From NCBI GenBank assembly GCA_014727915.1, contig WJMO01000001.1, forward strand, positions 1-62,005: a stretch of 62,005 nt of DNA. Direction: 5' to 3'. The stretch is from Candidatus Altarchaeales archaeon. Its GTDB lineage: Archaea > Altiarchaeota > Altiarchaeia > IMC4 > SCGC-AAA252-I15. Shown piece by piece: positions 8,278-17,747 of this stretch. Under the pieces are notes generated by a model. The model saw nothing but the letters and a program-made list of their open reading frames with translations. It did not search any database and was not told the origin of the DNA. A program made the translations under genes and the position numbers. Every line of letters begins with the position of its first letter. The stretch's first letter is position 1.

Positions 8278-9390
8278 TTATTCTTGGTTTTTTTTAAATA
8301 GTTTGAAGTCCATCGTCTTCTCTTCCACGTAGGACCTCAGCTTTTCCTTGAAAGGCCCGACACTGTACTGTAGAGCGTTATTCCTTATAACATCAGGGTC
8401 GAAGTCGAGGTTCTGAAACCTGCGCACGGCCTCGGCGAGGGCATCCCCCGTCTGCTCCTTGAAGAACACGCCGGTAACACCGTCTACCACGTGCTCGGCC
8501 GCACCTCCCATACCGTATGCTATCACAGGCTTCCCGCATGACTGAGCCTCCAATGACGTGTTACCCCAGTCTTCCAGCTGGGGGAATACAAGGGCCTTGC
8601 AGCCCTGGTACAGGCCTGGCAGGTGTTCGTCTGGCACGTGCCCGATCATTTCGACGTTTGGCCGTGCGAGCCTGCGGAGTCTTTCGTATTCGGGGCCGTC
8701 ACCGGCGACCTTCAAGGGCAGGCCCATTCTGTTGAATGCTTCCACTGCAAGGTCCGCCCTCTTATAGGGTGTGAGCCTCGAAACAAGTAGATAATAGTCC
8801 CCTTCCTTTTTTGAGATTTTGAACCGGTCAGTGTCCACCGGGGGGTGGATGACCGTGGAATCGCGGTTGTAGCATTTTTTTATCCTCTCGCGCACGTGCT
8901 CCGAGTTGGCTATGTAATGGTCCGGGCGGCCGGCGGTCCGCAGGTCCCACCACTTCAACAGGTCGAATAATATGCGGGAGAAGAATTTCACCGCCTGGTT
9001 CTTACCCCGCAGGTGTGGTTCGCGCATGTCGTATGCGAACCTCATTGGGGTGTGGCAGTAGCATATGTGGCATGTGTCCTCTTCCGTCTTCAGAGAGTTG
9101 GACCATGCCCAGCTGCTGGTCAGCACGGCATCGTATCCGCTCAGCCTTATAGACCTCACAGCCAATGGGAAGAGTGGAAGAAAGTATATGTGGTTTTTTT
9201 TAAGCAGGGGAATCTTGTCCAGGAAGGTGGACCTCACGTCCAAGCCCATCTCCCCTGTCTTCTCAGGGTCGTGGAAGAGCATGTAAACCGGGGCTTCGGG
9301 GTATATCTGGTGGACCGCATTCAACCAAACGTTCCCCCCGCCGTCGTGGATGTGGTAGTCGTGGACTATCGCTATCTTCAACTCACGCAC
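8278..9390 (-). CDS. GT4 glycosyltransferase, WbaZ/MtfB-like
   Basis: A 370-residue GT-B enzyme. The segment ICYCHTPMRFAYD (about residues 108-120) and the later YLLVSRLTPYKRADLAVEAF and VFPQLEDWGNTSLEAQSCGKPVIAYG (donor-binding E at 'SLEA') match the GT4 group that includes O-antigen mannosyltransferases such as WbaZ and MtfB. The first codon listed is GTG; a TTG at 9381 gives the more usual MKIAIVHDYH and is better placed behind GGGGGT. The gene overlaps the preceding GT4 by 13 bp, so it is translationally coupled within the operon. The likely activity is adding a mannose or related sugar to the growing glycan, by family analogy. Confidence 0.85.
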   Translation of the reverse strand: MRELKIAIVHDYHIHDGGGNVWLNAVHQIYPEAPVYMLFHDPEKTGEMGLDVRSTFLDKIPLLKKNHIYFLPLFPLAVRSIRLSGYDAVLTSSWAWSNSLKTEEDTCHICYCHTPMRFAYDMREPHLRGKNQAVKFFSRILFDLLKWWDLRTAGRPDHYIANSEHVRERIKKCYNRDSTVIHPPVDTDRFKISKKEGDYYLLVSRLTPYKRADLAVEAFNRMGLPLKVAGDGPEYERLRRLARPNVEMIGHVPDEHLPGLYQGCKALVFPQLEDWGNTSLEAQSCGKPVIAYGMGGAAEHVVDGVTGVFFKEQTGDALAEAVRRFQNLDFDPDVIRNNALQYSVGPFKEKLRSYVEEKTMDFKLFKKNQE

Positions 9391-10568
9391 CCCCTGAAAA
9401 CTTCCTCTATCTCCCTGGTCCTTATACTAATGTCGAACGAGTCCTCCGCCCTTGACCTGGCTTTTTCCGCGAGAGACTTCATGCGATTGGGTTCTGATAG
9501 CAGGTCGAGTATGGCTTCGGCCATTAGTCCGGGTTCGGACGGTTCGACCAGCACGCCCGCATCTTCTGTTATGATCTCGAGAGGGCCGCCGATGTTCGTT
9601 GATATCACCGGCTTCCCTGAGGCCATCGCCTCCACCACGTCTCTGCCAAAGGGTTCCGGCAGGTTGGAGGCGTGCACCACCAGGTCGGATGCGGCATAAA
9701 CCCCGGGCATGTCATCCCTGAACCCCAGGAAAAAAACATTGTCCAAATGCATTTCTTCGGCCAGCTCTCTGCACTCCCGCTCGTAATCTTCCCTGCCAAA
9801 TAGAGGCCCTCCGACTATCAGGAACGCGACGTCGTCCCGTTCTTCACTGACTCTGGCAGCGGCTTCGATGAAGTCCCTCTGACCCTTCCACGGCTCCAGC
9901 CGACCCACCAGCGAGACGACATCCTTGCCTTCAAGTCCGAGTTCAGCCCTCAGTCGGCTGCCGTCGGCACCCGGTTTGAACCGTTCCAGGTCGACTCCAT
10001 TGTATACGAGATCCGCCCTGTCCGTTCCTGCGTCCGTGAGTTTCTGGTATTGTCTCCTAACCTCGTCCGAAACTGCTATGACCCTGGACACTCCCGCTGT
10101 CAGCAACTTCACCGCTGTCAGGGAGTATCCGCTGTAGAACTGTTGTGTGAGGCAGTCCCTCAGTATCCACACGGACTTCGCCCCAGCCAGCCGGGCTGGA
10201 CAGACTCCAATGCATGCGGATTTGACGCTGTTGAAGCAGAGGATATCCGCCTCGTAATCCTTGAGGGCTTTGTAGAGATCAAACATCGAATCAGGTAGCG
10301 CGAAAGCGGAGGCGATCATCGATGATATGCTGTTCCTCCGCTGTGGGTCCCTCTTCAAAGACCTGAGCTTTTCGGGTATGTTCAGGACTCTGACTTCTAA
10401 TCCGAGCTCCTCGGCCTTTTCTTTGAAGGGCCCTTCGCACCCCAGCAGTAGGAGAGGTTCGAAATCGCCCCTGTCGAGGTTTCGTAGCAGCTCGTAGAGT
10501 GAGAACTCCCCGCCTCCAAGCTCCGCCTGATGGTCGAAGAACAAAACCCTAATCTTTTCTGAGCTCAT
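9378..10568 (-). CDS. GT4 glycosyltransferase
   Basis: A 396-residue GT-B enzyme. The N-terminal part carries FFDHQAELGGGEFSLYELLRNL (glycine loop), the C-terminal half starts VSLVGRLEPWKGQRDFIEAA, and the donor site is EPFGRDVVEAMASGKPVISTN with the canonical ExxxxxxxE spacing, then GGPLEII. All features needed for activity are present. It overlaps the preceding GT4 by 20 bp and the following one by 13 bp. Sugar specificity is not visible. Confidence 0.88.
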   Translation of the reverse strand: MSSEKIRVLFFDHQAELGGGEFSLYELLRNLDRGDFEPLLLLGCEGPFKEKAEELGLEVRVLNIPEKLRSLKRDPQRRNSISSMIASAFALPDSMFDLYKALKDYEADILCFNSVKSACIGVCPARLAGAKSVWILRDCLTQQFYSGYSLTAVKLLTAGVSRVIAVSDEVRRQYQKLTDAGTDRADLVYNGVDLERFKPGADGSRLRAELGLEGKDVVSLVGRLEPWKGQRDFIEAAARVSEERDDVAFLIVGGPLFGREDYERECRELAEEMHLDNVFFLGFRDDMPGVYAASDLVVHASNLPEPFGRDVVEAMASGKPVISTNIGGPLEIITEDAGVLVEPSEPGLMAEAILDLLSEPNRMKSLAEKARSRAEDSFDISIRTREIEEVFRGCVS

Positions 10569-11679
10569 CTTCCAGGTACCTCACATATTCGCTGACAGCC
10601 AAATCCCATGTGTGTTCCCTTATGGCCTTGAACCCGTTCTCTGCGATCCTCATCCTCTTACCCCTGTCAACAGCCAGGCCCAGGACCGCGTCCACGTATC
10701 CCTGCACGTCGGACGGGTCGATCATGACGGCGTCCTCCCCGTCCCGGGCGATGTCGACTATTGTAAGGCAGTGGGTGGAGCACACCACCGCCAGCTTGAA
10801 CGCCATGGCCTCCAAAACAGAGAACGGCCCGGACTCGTACAGTGACGGCAATAATAGGATGTCCATGGATTCCAGGTAATCCTTGAGCTCATCGTATCCG
10901 TCGAATGAAGGGAGTATTTGGACGTTTTCCGCGTGTTCGGTGAATGCCTTCCTCGCCTTTTCGTCTGGTCCGTCTCCCACGCCAAGCAGGTGGAAGCGTA
11001 TGTTTTTGTTCCGTTCCAGTACCGCAGGTATTATCTCTTCCATAGGACCGCTTCCCTTCCTCAGGTTCCAAGTTCCTATGAACGCGACATTCACCCCCTC
11101 ATGTGCCTTCTTCTCCGCTGACATGTATAGTTCCGGCTCTACCGATATGGTGGAGAGTATGACCTTCTGCCCTGGGTGTTTTCTCTTCAGGTATTCCCTG
11201 CAGGTTTTGTTGTAGATGATGTTCGCCTCCGACGTGGAGAACGCCAGGTTGTTGAGGGAGTTCCTGATACCCCGCATGACCCGGGTCTTCTTCGGGAAGT
11301 CGTGCACTCTGGATTCCATCTCGAACACCAGCTCCTCCGGCCCGTGAGATCGGATGAGACACCTGGGCAGTAACGGCAGCAGCTTCGCCAAAATGCAGTA
11401 GAAGTAGGCGGAGGGCTCGTGTATCTCCACGAACCGCATCCTCTCCCCGTTCACAAGGCGCCATAGTATCCGAGAGGCTATGACATAGGGTGAGAGGTAC
11501 TTCTTAAGAAGAGGATGGAGCCTAGACTCCAGGCTGGATTGGAACATCAGCCTGCAGTTGAACCCGTGCCTGCTGACGTGCTTTGCAGTGTAGTACATCA
11601 GGTTGTGCATGCCGCCGACCTTGTCAGGTATGGACGCGCACATCAGCACATCCACCGTCCCATTATCTTCTTTGCTCAT
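10549..11679 (-). CDS. GT4 glycosyltransferase
   Basis: A GT-B enzyme of 376 residues when started at the ATG at 11679, which I prefer because GGAGGT lies 5 bp upstream; a longer frame reaching 11718 would add a basic leader lying inside the upstream gene. The C-terminal domain begins VAFIGTWNLRKGSGPMEEI and the donor site is ESGPFSVLEAMAFKLAVVCS, followed by an aspartate-rich segment. The N-terminal half keeps SHGPEELVFEME. The start overlaps the end of the preceding GT4 gene by 17 bp, typical of this operon. The donor sugar is unknown. Confidence 0.87.
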   Translation of the reverse strand: MSKEDNGTVDVLMCASIPDKVGGMHNLMYYTAKHVSRHGFNCRLMFQSSLESRLHPLLKKYLSPYVIASRILWRLVNGERMRFVEIHEPSAYFYCILAKLLPLLPRCLIRSHGPEELVFEMESRVHDFPKKTRVMRGIRNSLNNLAFSTSEANIIYNKTCREYLKRKHPGQKVILSTISVEPELYMSAEKKAHEGVNVAFIGTWNLRKGSGPMEEIIPAVLERNKNIRFHLLGVGDGPDEKARKAFTEHAENVQILPSFDGYDELKDYLESMDILLLPSLYESGPFSVLEAMAFKLAVVCSTHCLTIVDIARDGEDAVMIDPSDVQGYVDAVLGLAVDRGKRMRIAENGFKAIREHTWDLAVSEYVRYLEDELRKD

Positions 11680-12700
11680 GGACCTCCTCGTATACCTTGT
11701 ACGTACTATCCGCTTCACGTTGCAGCGTTAGTTCCCCGGCCTTATCCAGTCCTTTCCGCGCTAACTTCGTCCTATCTGACGCCAGCATATCCCTCACCTT
11801 AGAACCGGCCTCGCCAACATCATACGGGGAGGTGAACTCCACAGCACCGTCGAAGAGCTCGTGGAAGACGGGTATGTCGGAGCATAGGACCGGGCAGCCG
11901 GCCGCCATCGCCTCCGTCACAGGATGCCCGAACCCCTCATGCAAGGAGGGCATAAACAGCAGGTCGGCCATGTTATAGTAGCCGTTGAGCCGGATGTCAT
12001 CCAAGGGAGGATCAATCTGCAAGACCCTGGTTGAAAGGCCTTCACGGGCCATGAACCTCCTATCCGACCTGTTCAAAAAGCCGACCTTAACCAGGTTAGC
12101 GCCCTCTATATCCTTCAACACTTCAAGAATGAATCTCACGTTCTTCCTCGGATACGAGGAGCCCACATGCAGGATTGTCGGGTTGGTGAATCCATGCTTC
12201 TTCCTGAGAAACCCCCGGTCGTGGAGGGGCTTGAACACGCCCCCCACACCGTGGTAGACGACCTCTATACTCTCATCGGCTATGTTGAAGTGGCGCATCA
12301 AAGCGTCCTTGGTGGACTGTGACACCGCTATTATCTTCGCGGCCCTCGGGAGGCATGACACGTTGAGGCGGTATCTCATCAGCCCCAGCTTCGACGCCTC
12401 CCCCGGAGCATCCAAGGGTATGAGATCCTGGCAGGTGACCAGCGTCTTCGACGGGTCCAATGCCCTCAGAAGACCCGCGTAGCTGTGGTCTGAGATGTGG
12501 TTTACGTCGCCCTGATGTCCTCTGGCGGCAAGCGGGTATATGACCTCCTTGTGGAGGTAGTGTTTTATGAACGGCAGGGAAGGTGCACGTATCGAGTATC
12601 CCCTGACGTTATCTGGTAGGTTGTCTAGCAGGTTTGTGGTGTAGCGTATGTCACTCGCCCAACCGCCCCAGGAAACGTTCCTATACAACGTCACATCCAT
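11663..12700 (-). CDS. GT4 glycosyltransferase
   Basis: A GT-B enzyme of 345 residues if it starts at the ATG at 12700 (MDVTLYRNVSWGGWA), 22 bp after the stop of the upstream gene; an in-frame extension to 12817 would run inside that gene and is not needed. The donor-binding half shows ILHVGSSYPRKNVRFILEVL, then PSLHEGFGHPVTEAMAAGCPVLCSD with the ExxxxxxxE pair. The N-terminal half has VTCQDLIPLDAPG and VIYHGVG-like VVYHGVGGVF. This resembles GT4 mannosyltransferases such as MtfA, though only by motif. Confidence 0.87.
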   Translation of the reverse strand: MDVTLYRNVSWGGWASDIRYTTNLLDNLPDNVRGYSIRAPSLPFIKHYLHKEVIYPLAARGHQGDVNHISDHSYAGLLRALDPSKTLVTCQDLIPLDAPGEASKLGLMRYRLNVSCLPRAAKIIAVSQSTKDALMRHFNIADESIEVVYHGVGGVFKPLHDRGFLRKKHGFTNPTILHVGSSYPRKNVRFILEVLKDIEGANLVKVGFLNRSDRRFMAREGLSTRVLQIDPPLDDIRLNGYYNMADLLFMPSLHEGFGHPVTEAMAAGCPVLCSDIPVFHELFDGAVEFTSPYDVGEAGSKVRDMLASDRTKLARKGLDKAGELTLQREADSTYKVYEEVHEQRR

Positions 12701-12722
12701 TTGAAACCTTAGGAGATGAATA

Positions 12723-13925
12723 TTATGGATTGCGGGTGAAAAAAAACCGCACATGCTCTCCAACCACCTTTTCCAAGGTGAAATGGGAGTCGTAAAATTC
12801 CCGGGAGACTCGCCCAAGCTCCCTTATCCTCTCCCTGTCACCCGCCAGACCAGCAACGGCCTCGGCGAAACCATCGGCGTCGGAGGGGTCCGTCAAGGAT
12901 ATGGAGGGGACGCCCTTGAAGACGTCGTCCAAGTTAACGCCGGTGGTGGTGGCCGCCGGCATGCCCGCGTTCAACCCGGCCATGAGGGAGCCCCGCCTCG
13001 TGGAGGCCCCGTCTATGAAAGGTGAGAGGTAGATGTCGCCTATGGAAAGGAGCTCCTCGACTTTGGAGGCTGGTATCGTCCCAGTGGATACCATATGTCC
13101 CGCAACGTCTGGGTCTCCAGCGTGCCCGGCAGCCTTTTCAGTTTCTTCTCCGATGCACAGCAGCTTCGCCCCTACACCCGATCGGAGGGTCTTCTCCAGC
13201 GCCGACACGCAGTGGCCGAACAATTTGGACTCGTGCATTGTGCCCATGAAGACGAGCACTACCTCATCCTCCGATATCCCGTATTCTCCCATCAGCTCCT
13301 TCCTGCGTTGACCTGATATTTCCACCCTTTTGAAGTTGGAGAAGACGGGGATCGTGAACGTCTTGCCCCTGAGGAAAGGCAGGACCTTACAGGACCTCCG
13401 CTCGTAAGAGCGGGTTGAGACCCCCACCTTGGAGGAGCATAAGCCTATTACCGCGTAGACGAGCCAGTTATAGACGGCGAAGGGCATCTGCAGGGGATAT
13501 TTCGGGCTGAAGGGCAGCGCTATCTCGTGCAGGTAGAAGGAGTAGTTGAAACCGGTGAGCCGCCAGTATAGGAGATGCAGTGGGAGGGCCAGTGTGAGCC
13601 CCTGCCAGCCGTATATCTGGGGTGTGTATTGGAAGCATATGTGGTCGTAGTCTCCAGACCTGATAAGCTTGTCTAAAACCCTGAACCCATGCCATCCAGA
13701 GGATTTCCTGGCATGGAATACTCTGGGATTCCCGCCGGAATCGCTCTCGCCGCCGCTTTCGCCCGGGTAAGAGAACACATCGACTTTGAAGGTTTCAGCC
13801 AGCTTCCGCGAGAATAGGCCCGCATATGCGGGAATCCCTCCGCGAAACCGGGGGGCGTCTGGTATATCACCGTCGGCTGGCAGGTACCTGTGGGTCACCA
13901 GCAGTATCTTGCCTTTTGCCTTCAT
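12723..13925 (-). CDS. Glycosyltransferase, GT4-like (divergent)
   Basis: A 400-residue GT-B type protein: ILLVTHRYLPADGD at the N-terminus, a glycine loop RFRGGIPAYAGLFSRKL, then VFMGTMHESKLFGHCVSAL at the start of the C-terminal domain. The donor region IGDIYLSPFIDGASTRRGSLMAGLNAGMPAATTTG replaces the usual ExGxxxxEA with a T-R-R-G-S motif, a variant known in GT4 relatives. The start codon overlaps the stop of the preceding gene (ATGA, 13922-13925), which supports coupling. Activity and sugar are inferred from fold and context only. Confidence 0.8.
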   Translation of the reverse strand: MKAKGKILLVTHRYLPADGDIPDAPRFRGGIPAYAGLFSRKLAETFKVDVFSYPGESGGESDSGGNPRVFHARKSSGWHGFRVLDKLIRSGDYDHICFQYTPQIYGWQGLTLALPLHLLYWRLTGFNYSFYLHEIALPFSPKYPLQMPFAVYNWLVYAVIGLCSSKVGVSTRSYERRSCKVLPFLRGKTFTIPVFSNFKRVEISGQRRKELMGEYGISEDEVVLVFMGTMHESKLFGHCVSALEKTLRSGVGAKLLCIGEETEKAAGHAGDPDVAGHMVSTGTIPASKVEELLSIGDIYLSPFIDGASTRRGSLMAGLNAGMPAATTTGVNLDDVFKGVPSISLTDPSDADGFAEAVAGLAGDRERIRELGRVSREFYDSHFTLEKVVGEHVRFFFTRNP

Positions 13926-15064
13926 ATCAAGCCCCCAGCCAGCCGATACACCTCGTTCAAGTTCCTCATGTGCGCTTCCATCGTGTACTCCCTCTCATAT
14001 AAGCTTCGGGCTTCACCGCCCATCTTCCGCAGCTCGGTTGGGTTTGACAACAGTGAAGCTATGTTCTCTGCCCACGCGTCAACGTCACCTGGCGGCGTGA
14101 GAACACCTGTCTCACCGTCTACTATGTGCTCTGGTATGCCGCCGATATTTGAGGCTATCACCGGCCGGCCATGGGAATATGCTTCCAATGTAACGAGGCC
14201 TGCAGGCTCAGGCCACAAGGAAGGGAAGACAACAAGGCTAGCCTCCTCGTAGAGTTCTGCCATCTTCCCGCTCTCGCACCAACCATGCCAGCTTACCCTA
14301 TCCCCCAAGCCAAGAGTTCTGCCCTTTGCCCTTAGACTTTCCCCGTGCCAGCCGTCCCCCGCAACGTCCAATGTGACGTCCTCGCCCAACGCCGCCATCA
14401 CATCCAAAAGTAGGCCAACGCCCTTGTGAGCAACCAGACGGCCTGCGAACAGCATCTTCTTCGAGTTGAAGTCATGGTCTGCCCCGGCATCTTGGAGTGG
14501 TGGCCCGGCAATACCATAGTGGACGGTGTGCAACCTGTCCTCGGGAAAGCCGGTTTTCAGGAGGTTTCCACGGACATAATCGCTGTTGGCTATCACATGA
14601 ACTCCGGAATCCCTTAAAGTGCGATTCTCCCTTGACGACTCCCTGATGTTCCCTAGGACCCTATGAGGCCTGCGTGAGCCGCAACCATCCACCAGGTGAT
14701 GGTATGCGCATTTGAAGGGGGACATTTTTATCACGCACTCCCGCTCAATTCTGGGATAATACTTTGTGCCTGAGGGGCAGTAGGGGTCGTGGTTGTGGAG
14801 GTGGTATACCGTCGGATACCGGGGCCTGCCGGCGGGCAATACGTTGTGCAAGTGGACGATATCTCCTGTCTCCTGGAGGGGCAGGGCCTCCAGATCATCC
14901 AATAAAGGATATTCGACCACGTCAACGCCTGGAATGTCAGAGCCGCATCCTTCCAAAGTGCTTATCCTGACCGTTGAATGCGTGGACTGGGCTGCCGCGA
15001 CCGATTTCAGGTAGGTTTCAACACCGCCCTGTGATGAGAGGTACTTGTGGACGTGGTTGAGCAT
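13922..15064 (-). CDS. GT4 glycosyltransferase
   Basis: A 380-residue GT-B enzyme with HVHKYLSSQGGVETYLKS (glycine loop), VYHLHNHDPYCPSGTKYYPR in the acceptor domain, MLFAGRLVAHKGVGLLLDVM at the start of the donor domain and WPEPAGLVTLEAYSHGRPVIASNIGG as donor site. A cysteine-bearing segment (CPSG, ECVIK, FKCAYHH, DGCGS) in the N-terminal half resembles the insert of GT4 enzymes with bound metal, but this is tentative. It is in the middle of the operon, 28 bp downstream of the preceding GT4. Confidence 0.87.
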   Translation of the reverse strand: MLNHVHKYLSSQGGVETYLKSVAAAQSTHSTVRISTLEGCGSDIPGVDVVEYPLLDDLEALPLQETGDIVHLHNVLPAGRPRYPTVYHLHNHDPYCPSGTKYYPRIERECVIKMSPFKCAYHHLVDGCGSRRPHRVLGNIRESSRENRTLRDSGVHVIANSDYVRGNLLKTGFPEDRLHTVHYGIAGPPLQDAGADHDFNSKKMLFAGRLVAHKGVGLLLDVMAALGEDVTLDVAGDGWHGESLRAKGRTLGLGDRVSWHGWCESGKMAELYEEASLVVFPSLWPEPAGLVTLEAYSHGRPVIASNIGGIPEHIVDGETGVLTPPGDVDAWAENIASLLSNPTELRKMGGEARSLYEREYTMEAHMRNLNEVYRLAGGLI

Positions 15065-15092
15065 GGGTTAGATATGAAACCATCATATTAAA

Positions 15093-16250
15093 TTAAGCCA
15101 ATACCCTCTCATATAGGCCAATCAGCCTTTCACCATAGCGTTTCCACGTGTAATCCCGGACGCATTCGACCGCGGAGGACCCAATACTCCCAGCTTCGTC
15201 TGGATTTTCGTGGAGGTATTTTATCCGGTCAGCCAGGGATTCAGCATCCCTTACCGGAACGATGAAGCCGCCACTTCCATCGTCTATTATGTCCGCACCA
15301 CCGGAGTTCGGGGTCGTTATTACAGGTAGACCGCATGCGAGGGCCTCGAACAGGACAAGAGCGAATCCCTCCTCCAATGTGGGAAGGGCGAAGACGGACG
15401 CTTTCCGGTACTCCGCAACCATCTGAGATGAGGGCACCATGCCCTTCACTGTGATATTGTCGAACCTGCCGGTGTATTCCCCGAGCATTTCCCTCATCTC
15501 CGGGAACACCTTCCCCACCAGGACTAGCTCGGCATCTTCCAAGCCCAACCTCTCCCATGCCTCCAGCAGGTAGGGCACGCCCTTGCGGCATGATATGTGA
15601 CCTGCGAAGAGGACCCTGAAGGTGTCATCCGCTTTTTCTCCCGGGCTGAACACATCGCTGTCGTATCCGTAGGGTGTGACGTGGACCTTCGACTTGCTCA
15701 CACCCTCCTCGATGAAGGATTGTCTAACAAACTCTGATGGGACGCTTATGACATCGGCTTCCTCGTATTCGATGAGGCCTCGTGAGACCTCAGCATCCTC
15801 GACGTGCCTGCCTTTCACATCCCATCTGCGGAACTCCTCGTCCAGTATCCTCTTCTGGGTTAGTATGTGGCTGTTAGGCCGCTCCAACACTGCCAAAGCC
15901 CCCCTCTCCCTCGCAGACCTCATAGAATGCAATGACTGCAGAGACCAGCCGTGGAAGACATCGCAGTCCACTATCTTCCGCGAGGCCAGCCGGTCGTATA
16001 CGCCGCCCTTGAACGCGTAACCGTTTGGCGAGCCGAATAGCATGGCAGACCTCATGAGAAGCTTGTCTGTTATCCCGCCGCCAGGCAGAACGTCGAATAC
16101 CACGTCTTCAGGAATCTCAACCTGGTCGTGGTAAGCGCACAACACCCTCTCTAGCCTCCCGTGGTCGTGTATTCCCTTGGCTGAATGGTAGCCTGTCGTC
16201 CCGACCCCCACACCGCCCAAGCAGGCGCCGATGGAGTATATGCACCTCAT
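15093..16250 (-). CDS. GT4 glycosyltransferase
   Basis: A 385-residue GT-B enzyme. I start it at the ATG at 16250 (MRCIYSIGACLGGVGVGTTG) because GGTGT precedes it at good spacing; a TTG at 16262 is also in frame. The donor domain has VLFAGHISCRKGVPYLLEAW, then ALPTLEEGFALVLFEALACGLPVITTP and GGADII. The N-terminal VLERPNSHIL is seen in a subset of GT4 enzymes. It follows the Wzy-like polymerase gene by about 15 bp. The sugar is unknown. Confidence 0.86.
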   Translation of the reverse strand: MRCIYSIGACLGGVGVGTTGYHSAKGIHDHGRLERVLCAYHDQVEIPEDVVFDVLPGGGITDKLLMRSAMLFGSPNGYAFKGGVYDRLASRKIVDCDVFHGWSLQSLHSMRSARERGALAVLERPNSHILTQKRILDEEFRRWDVKGRHVEDAEVSRGLIEYEEADVISVPSEFVRQSFIEEGVSKSKVHVTPYGYDSDVFSPGEKADDTFRVLFAGHISCRKGVPYLLEAWERLGLEDAELVLVGKVFPEMREMLGEYTGRFDNITVKGMVPSSQMVAEYRKASVFALPTLEEGFALVLFEALACGLPVITTPNSGGADIIDDGSGGFIVPVRDAESLADRIKYLHENPDEAGSIGSSAVECVRDYTWKRYGERLIGLYERVLA

Positions 16251-16265
16251 ATGTGACACCAATGT

Positions 16266-17720
16266 TCAGTCGACGATCTTCCTGAGGATCCTGAAAAACC
16301 GTGATTTTATCAGGATGGTTTCAGAATGGCCCAAAAGCAGGGATAGTTTGGAAGACCTGAGGATATCATATGCTGCAGTCCACGAACCCGAAAGTAACAG
16401 ATTGTTCAGCCGGCTTTCGTTGAATGCATTCTGCAATGTGGTTTTCATGATGCTTGCCTCGACCATCTTGTTCTTCACGTCCCTTTGACCGCGGCCGTAA
16501 TAGTCGGACGCCCCGAACACGACCCCCAGCGAGAGCCATAACGTCCAGCCTCCGTTGCCGTATATGTTCATCATCATGGAAATCGCAGCCAATGAGATGA
16601 AAGACGCCATTACAACCCTGGCTTCAAAACCCCGCTCCGAATTGTAGGCTCTGATGAACTCCTTTACTATGATGAGATACAGGAATAATAAGGCAGCCAA
16701 TCCGGGGATCCCCAGCTCGGCAGCGACGATCCTAAGGTATATGTCTCCCAGGTATATGTCCAACGGCTCCACCCCAAACAATTGCGGGGATATCATCTCC
16801 GAATGCCTGAGTCCGGCGCCAAGCGGGTATCTCAAGAGTATGTCGGGCAGGGTCTTCCAGGCGAACCCCCTGGACCTCCAGTAAGCGTGAATCGGGTCTT
16901 CAAGCTCCAGGTACCTCTGCCTCTGATAGGGCACCAGGAAGTTATCGAACAACACGAGCATGACGATCAACCCAACAGCCAAGGTCAGGGCTATCTTCTT
17001 CACATTCTTGAAGGTGACCATCTGGTTAAACCTCAAAACAGCGAATACCAGGATCGAGGAGAACATTGCCAGGATGCCCATCCTGATGCCTGACATAATA
17101 GTGAAAGAGAGTAGGTCCAGGGCAATCAGCCCGTACAAGAGACGGTTCTGACCCCTGTAGAAGAAGCAAAGGCAGAAGATGAAGCCGAGTATGTACCAGT
17201 GGACTGGGGGGAGCAGATCGAAGGCTATGGGACCGTATCCGTATGCGTGGGCGATCATGAATTCCGTGGGCTCATAGGGCATGTAGTCCAGGTATTCTGG
17301 AAAACCGACCGAAAGCTGGAAAACCGCGAGGAGCGAAGAGAGAGCAGCCAGGAATATGAGCAGCTTCATGAGCTTGTCTATCCGCTCCCTGTCAAGGAGA
17401 CGGTAGCCTATGAAGAACAGGGGCATGTACCCGACCTGGTAGAACAGGCCCAGAACGCTTAATAGAACACCCTTGCCCGTAAGCATGAGGGGGTTGAAAA
17501 GCTGCGCCAGAACGACCGAGGTGAACACGAGTATCGGCACTGTGATTGGAGAGCGGTAGTCCCTGACCCGGAGGAACGCCAGGAATGCTAGATAAGCTGC
17601 TATCACGTATTTGAATCCGTGGGCGAGGGGATGGTATCCCGTGACTAGCTTTATGAAGCTGTCGAAGTGCATGTAGACGATGAAGAACAGGAGCGCGCGG
17701 AAAACGTGATCGTCTTTCAT
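16266..17720 (-). CDS. Oligosaccharide repeat polymerase / O-antigen ligase-like membrane protein (Wzy type)
   Basis: A 484-residue integral membrane protein with about 11-12 hydrophobic segments (for example FLAFLRV, VLSVLGLFYQVGYMPLFFIGYRLL, LIVMLVLFDNFLVPYQ) and one large outside loop between about residues 270 and 330 (RQRYLELEDPIHAYW to GVEPLDIYLGD). That topology, together with GAGLRHSE and the position inside a glycosyltransferase operon, fits a Wzy polymerase or WaaL-type ligase that joins lipid-linked repeat units outside the membrane. Sequence conservation in this family is poor, so the call rests on topology and context. It is the second gene of the operon, 27 bp after DUF4330. Confidence 0.72.
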   Translation of the reverse strand: MKDDHVFRALLFFIVYMHFDSFIKLVTGYHPLAHGFKYVIAAYLAFLAFLRVRDYRSPITVPILVFTSVVLAQLFNPLMLTGKGVLLSVLGLFYQVGYMPLFFIGYRLLDRERIDKLMKLLIFLAALSSLLAVFQLSVGFPEYLDYMPYEPTEFMIAHAYGYGPIAFDLLPPVHWYILGFIFCLCFFYRGQNRLLYGLIALDLLSFTIMSGIRMGILAMFSSILVFAVLRFNQMVTFKNVKKIALTLAVGLIVMLVLFDNFLVPYQRQRYLELEDPIHAYWRSRGFAWKTLPDILLRYPLGAGLRHSEMISPQLFGVEPLDIYLGDIYLRIVAAELGIPGLAALLFLYLIIVKEFIRAYNSERGFEARVVMASFISLAAISMMMNIYGNGGWTLWLSLGVVFGASDYYGRGQRDVKNKMVEASIMKTTLQNAFNESRLNNLLLSGSWTAAYDILRSSKLSLLLGHSETILIKSRFFRILRKIVD

Positions 17721-17747
17721 GTTATAACCCAGCCACAGGATGCCAAC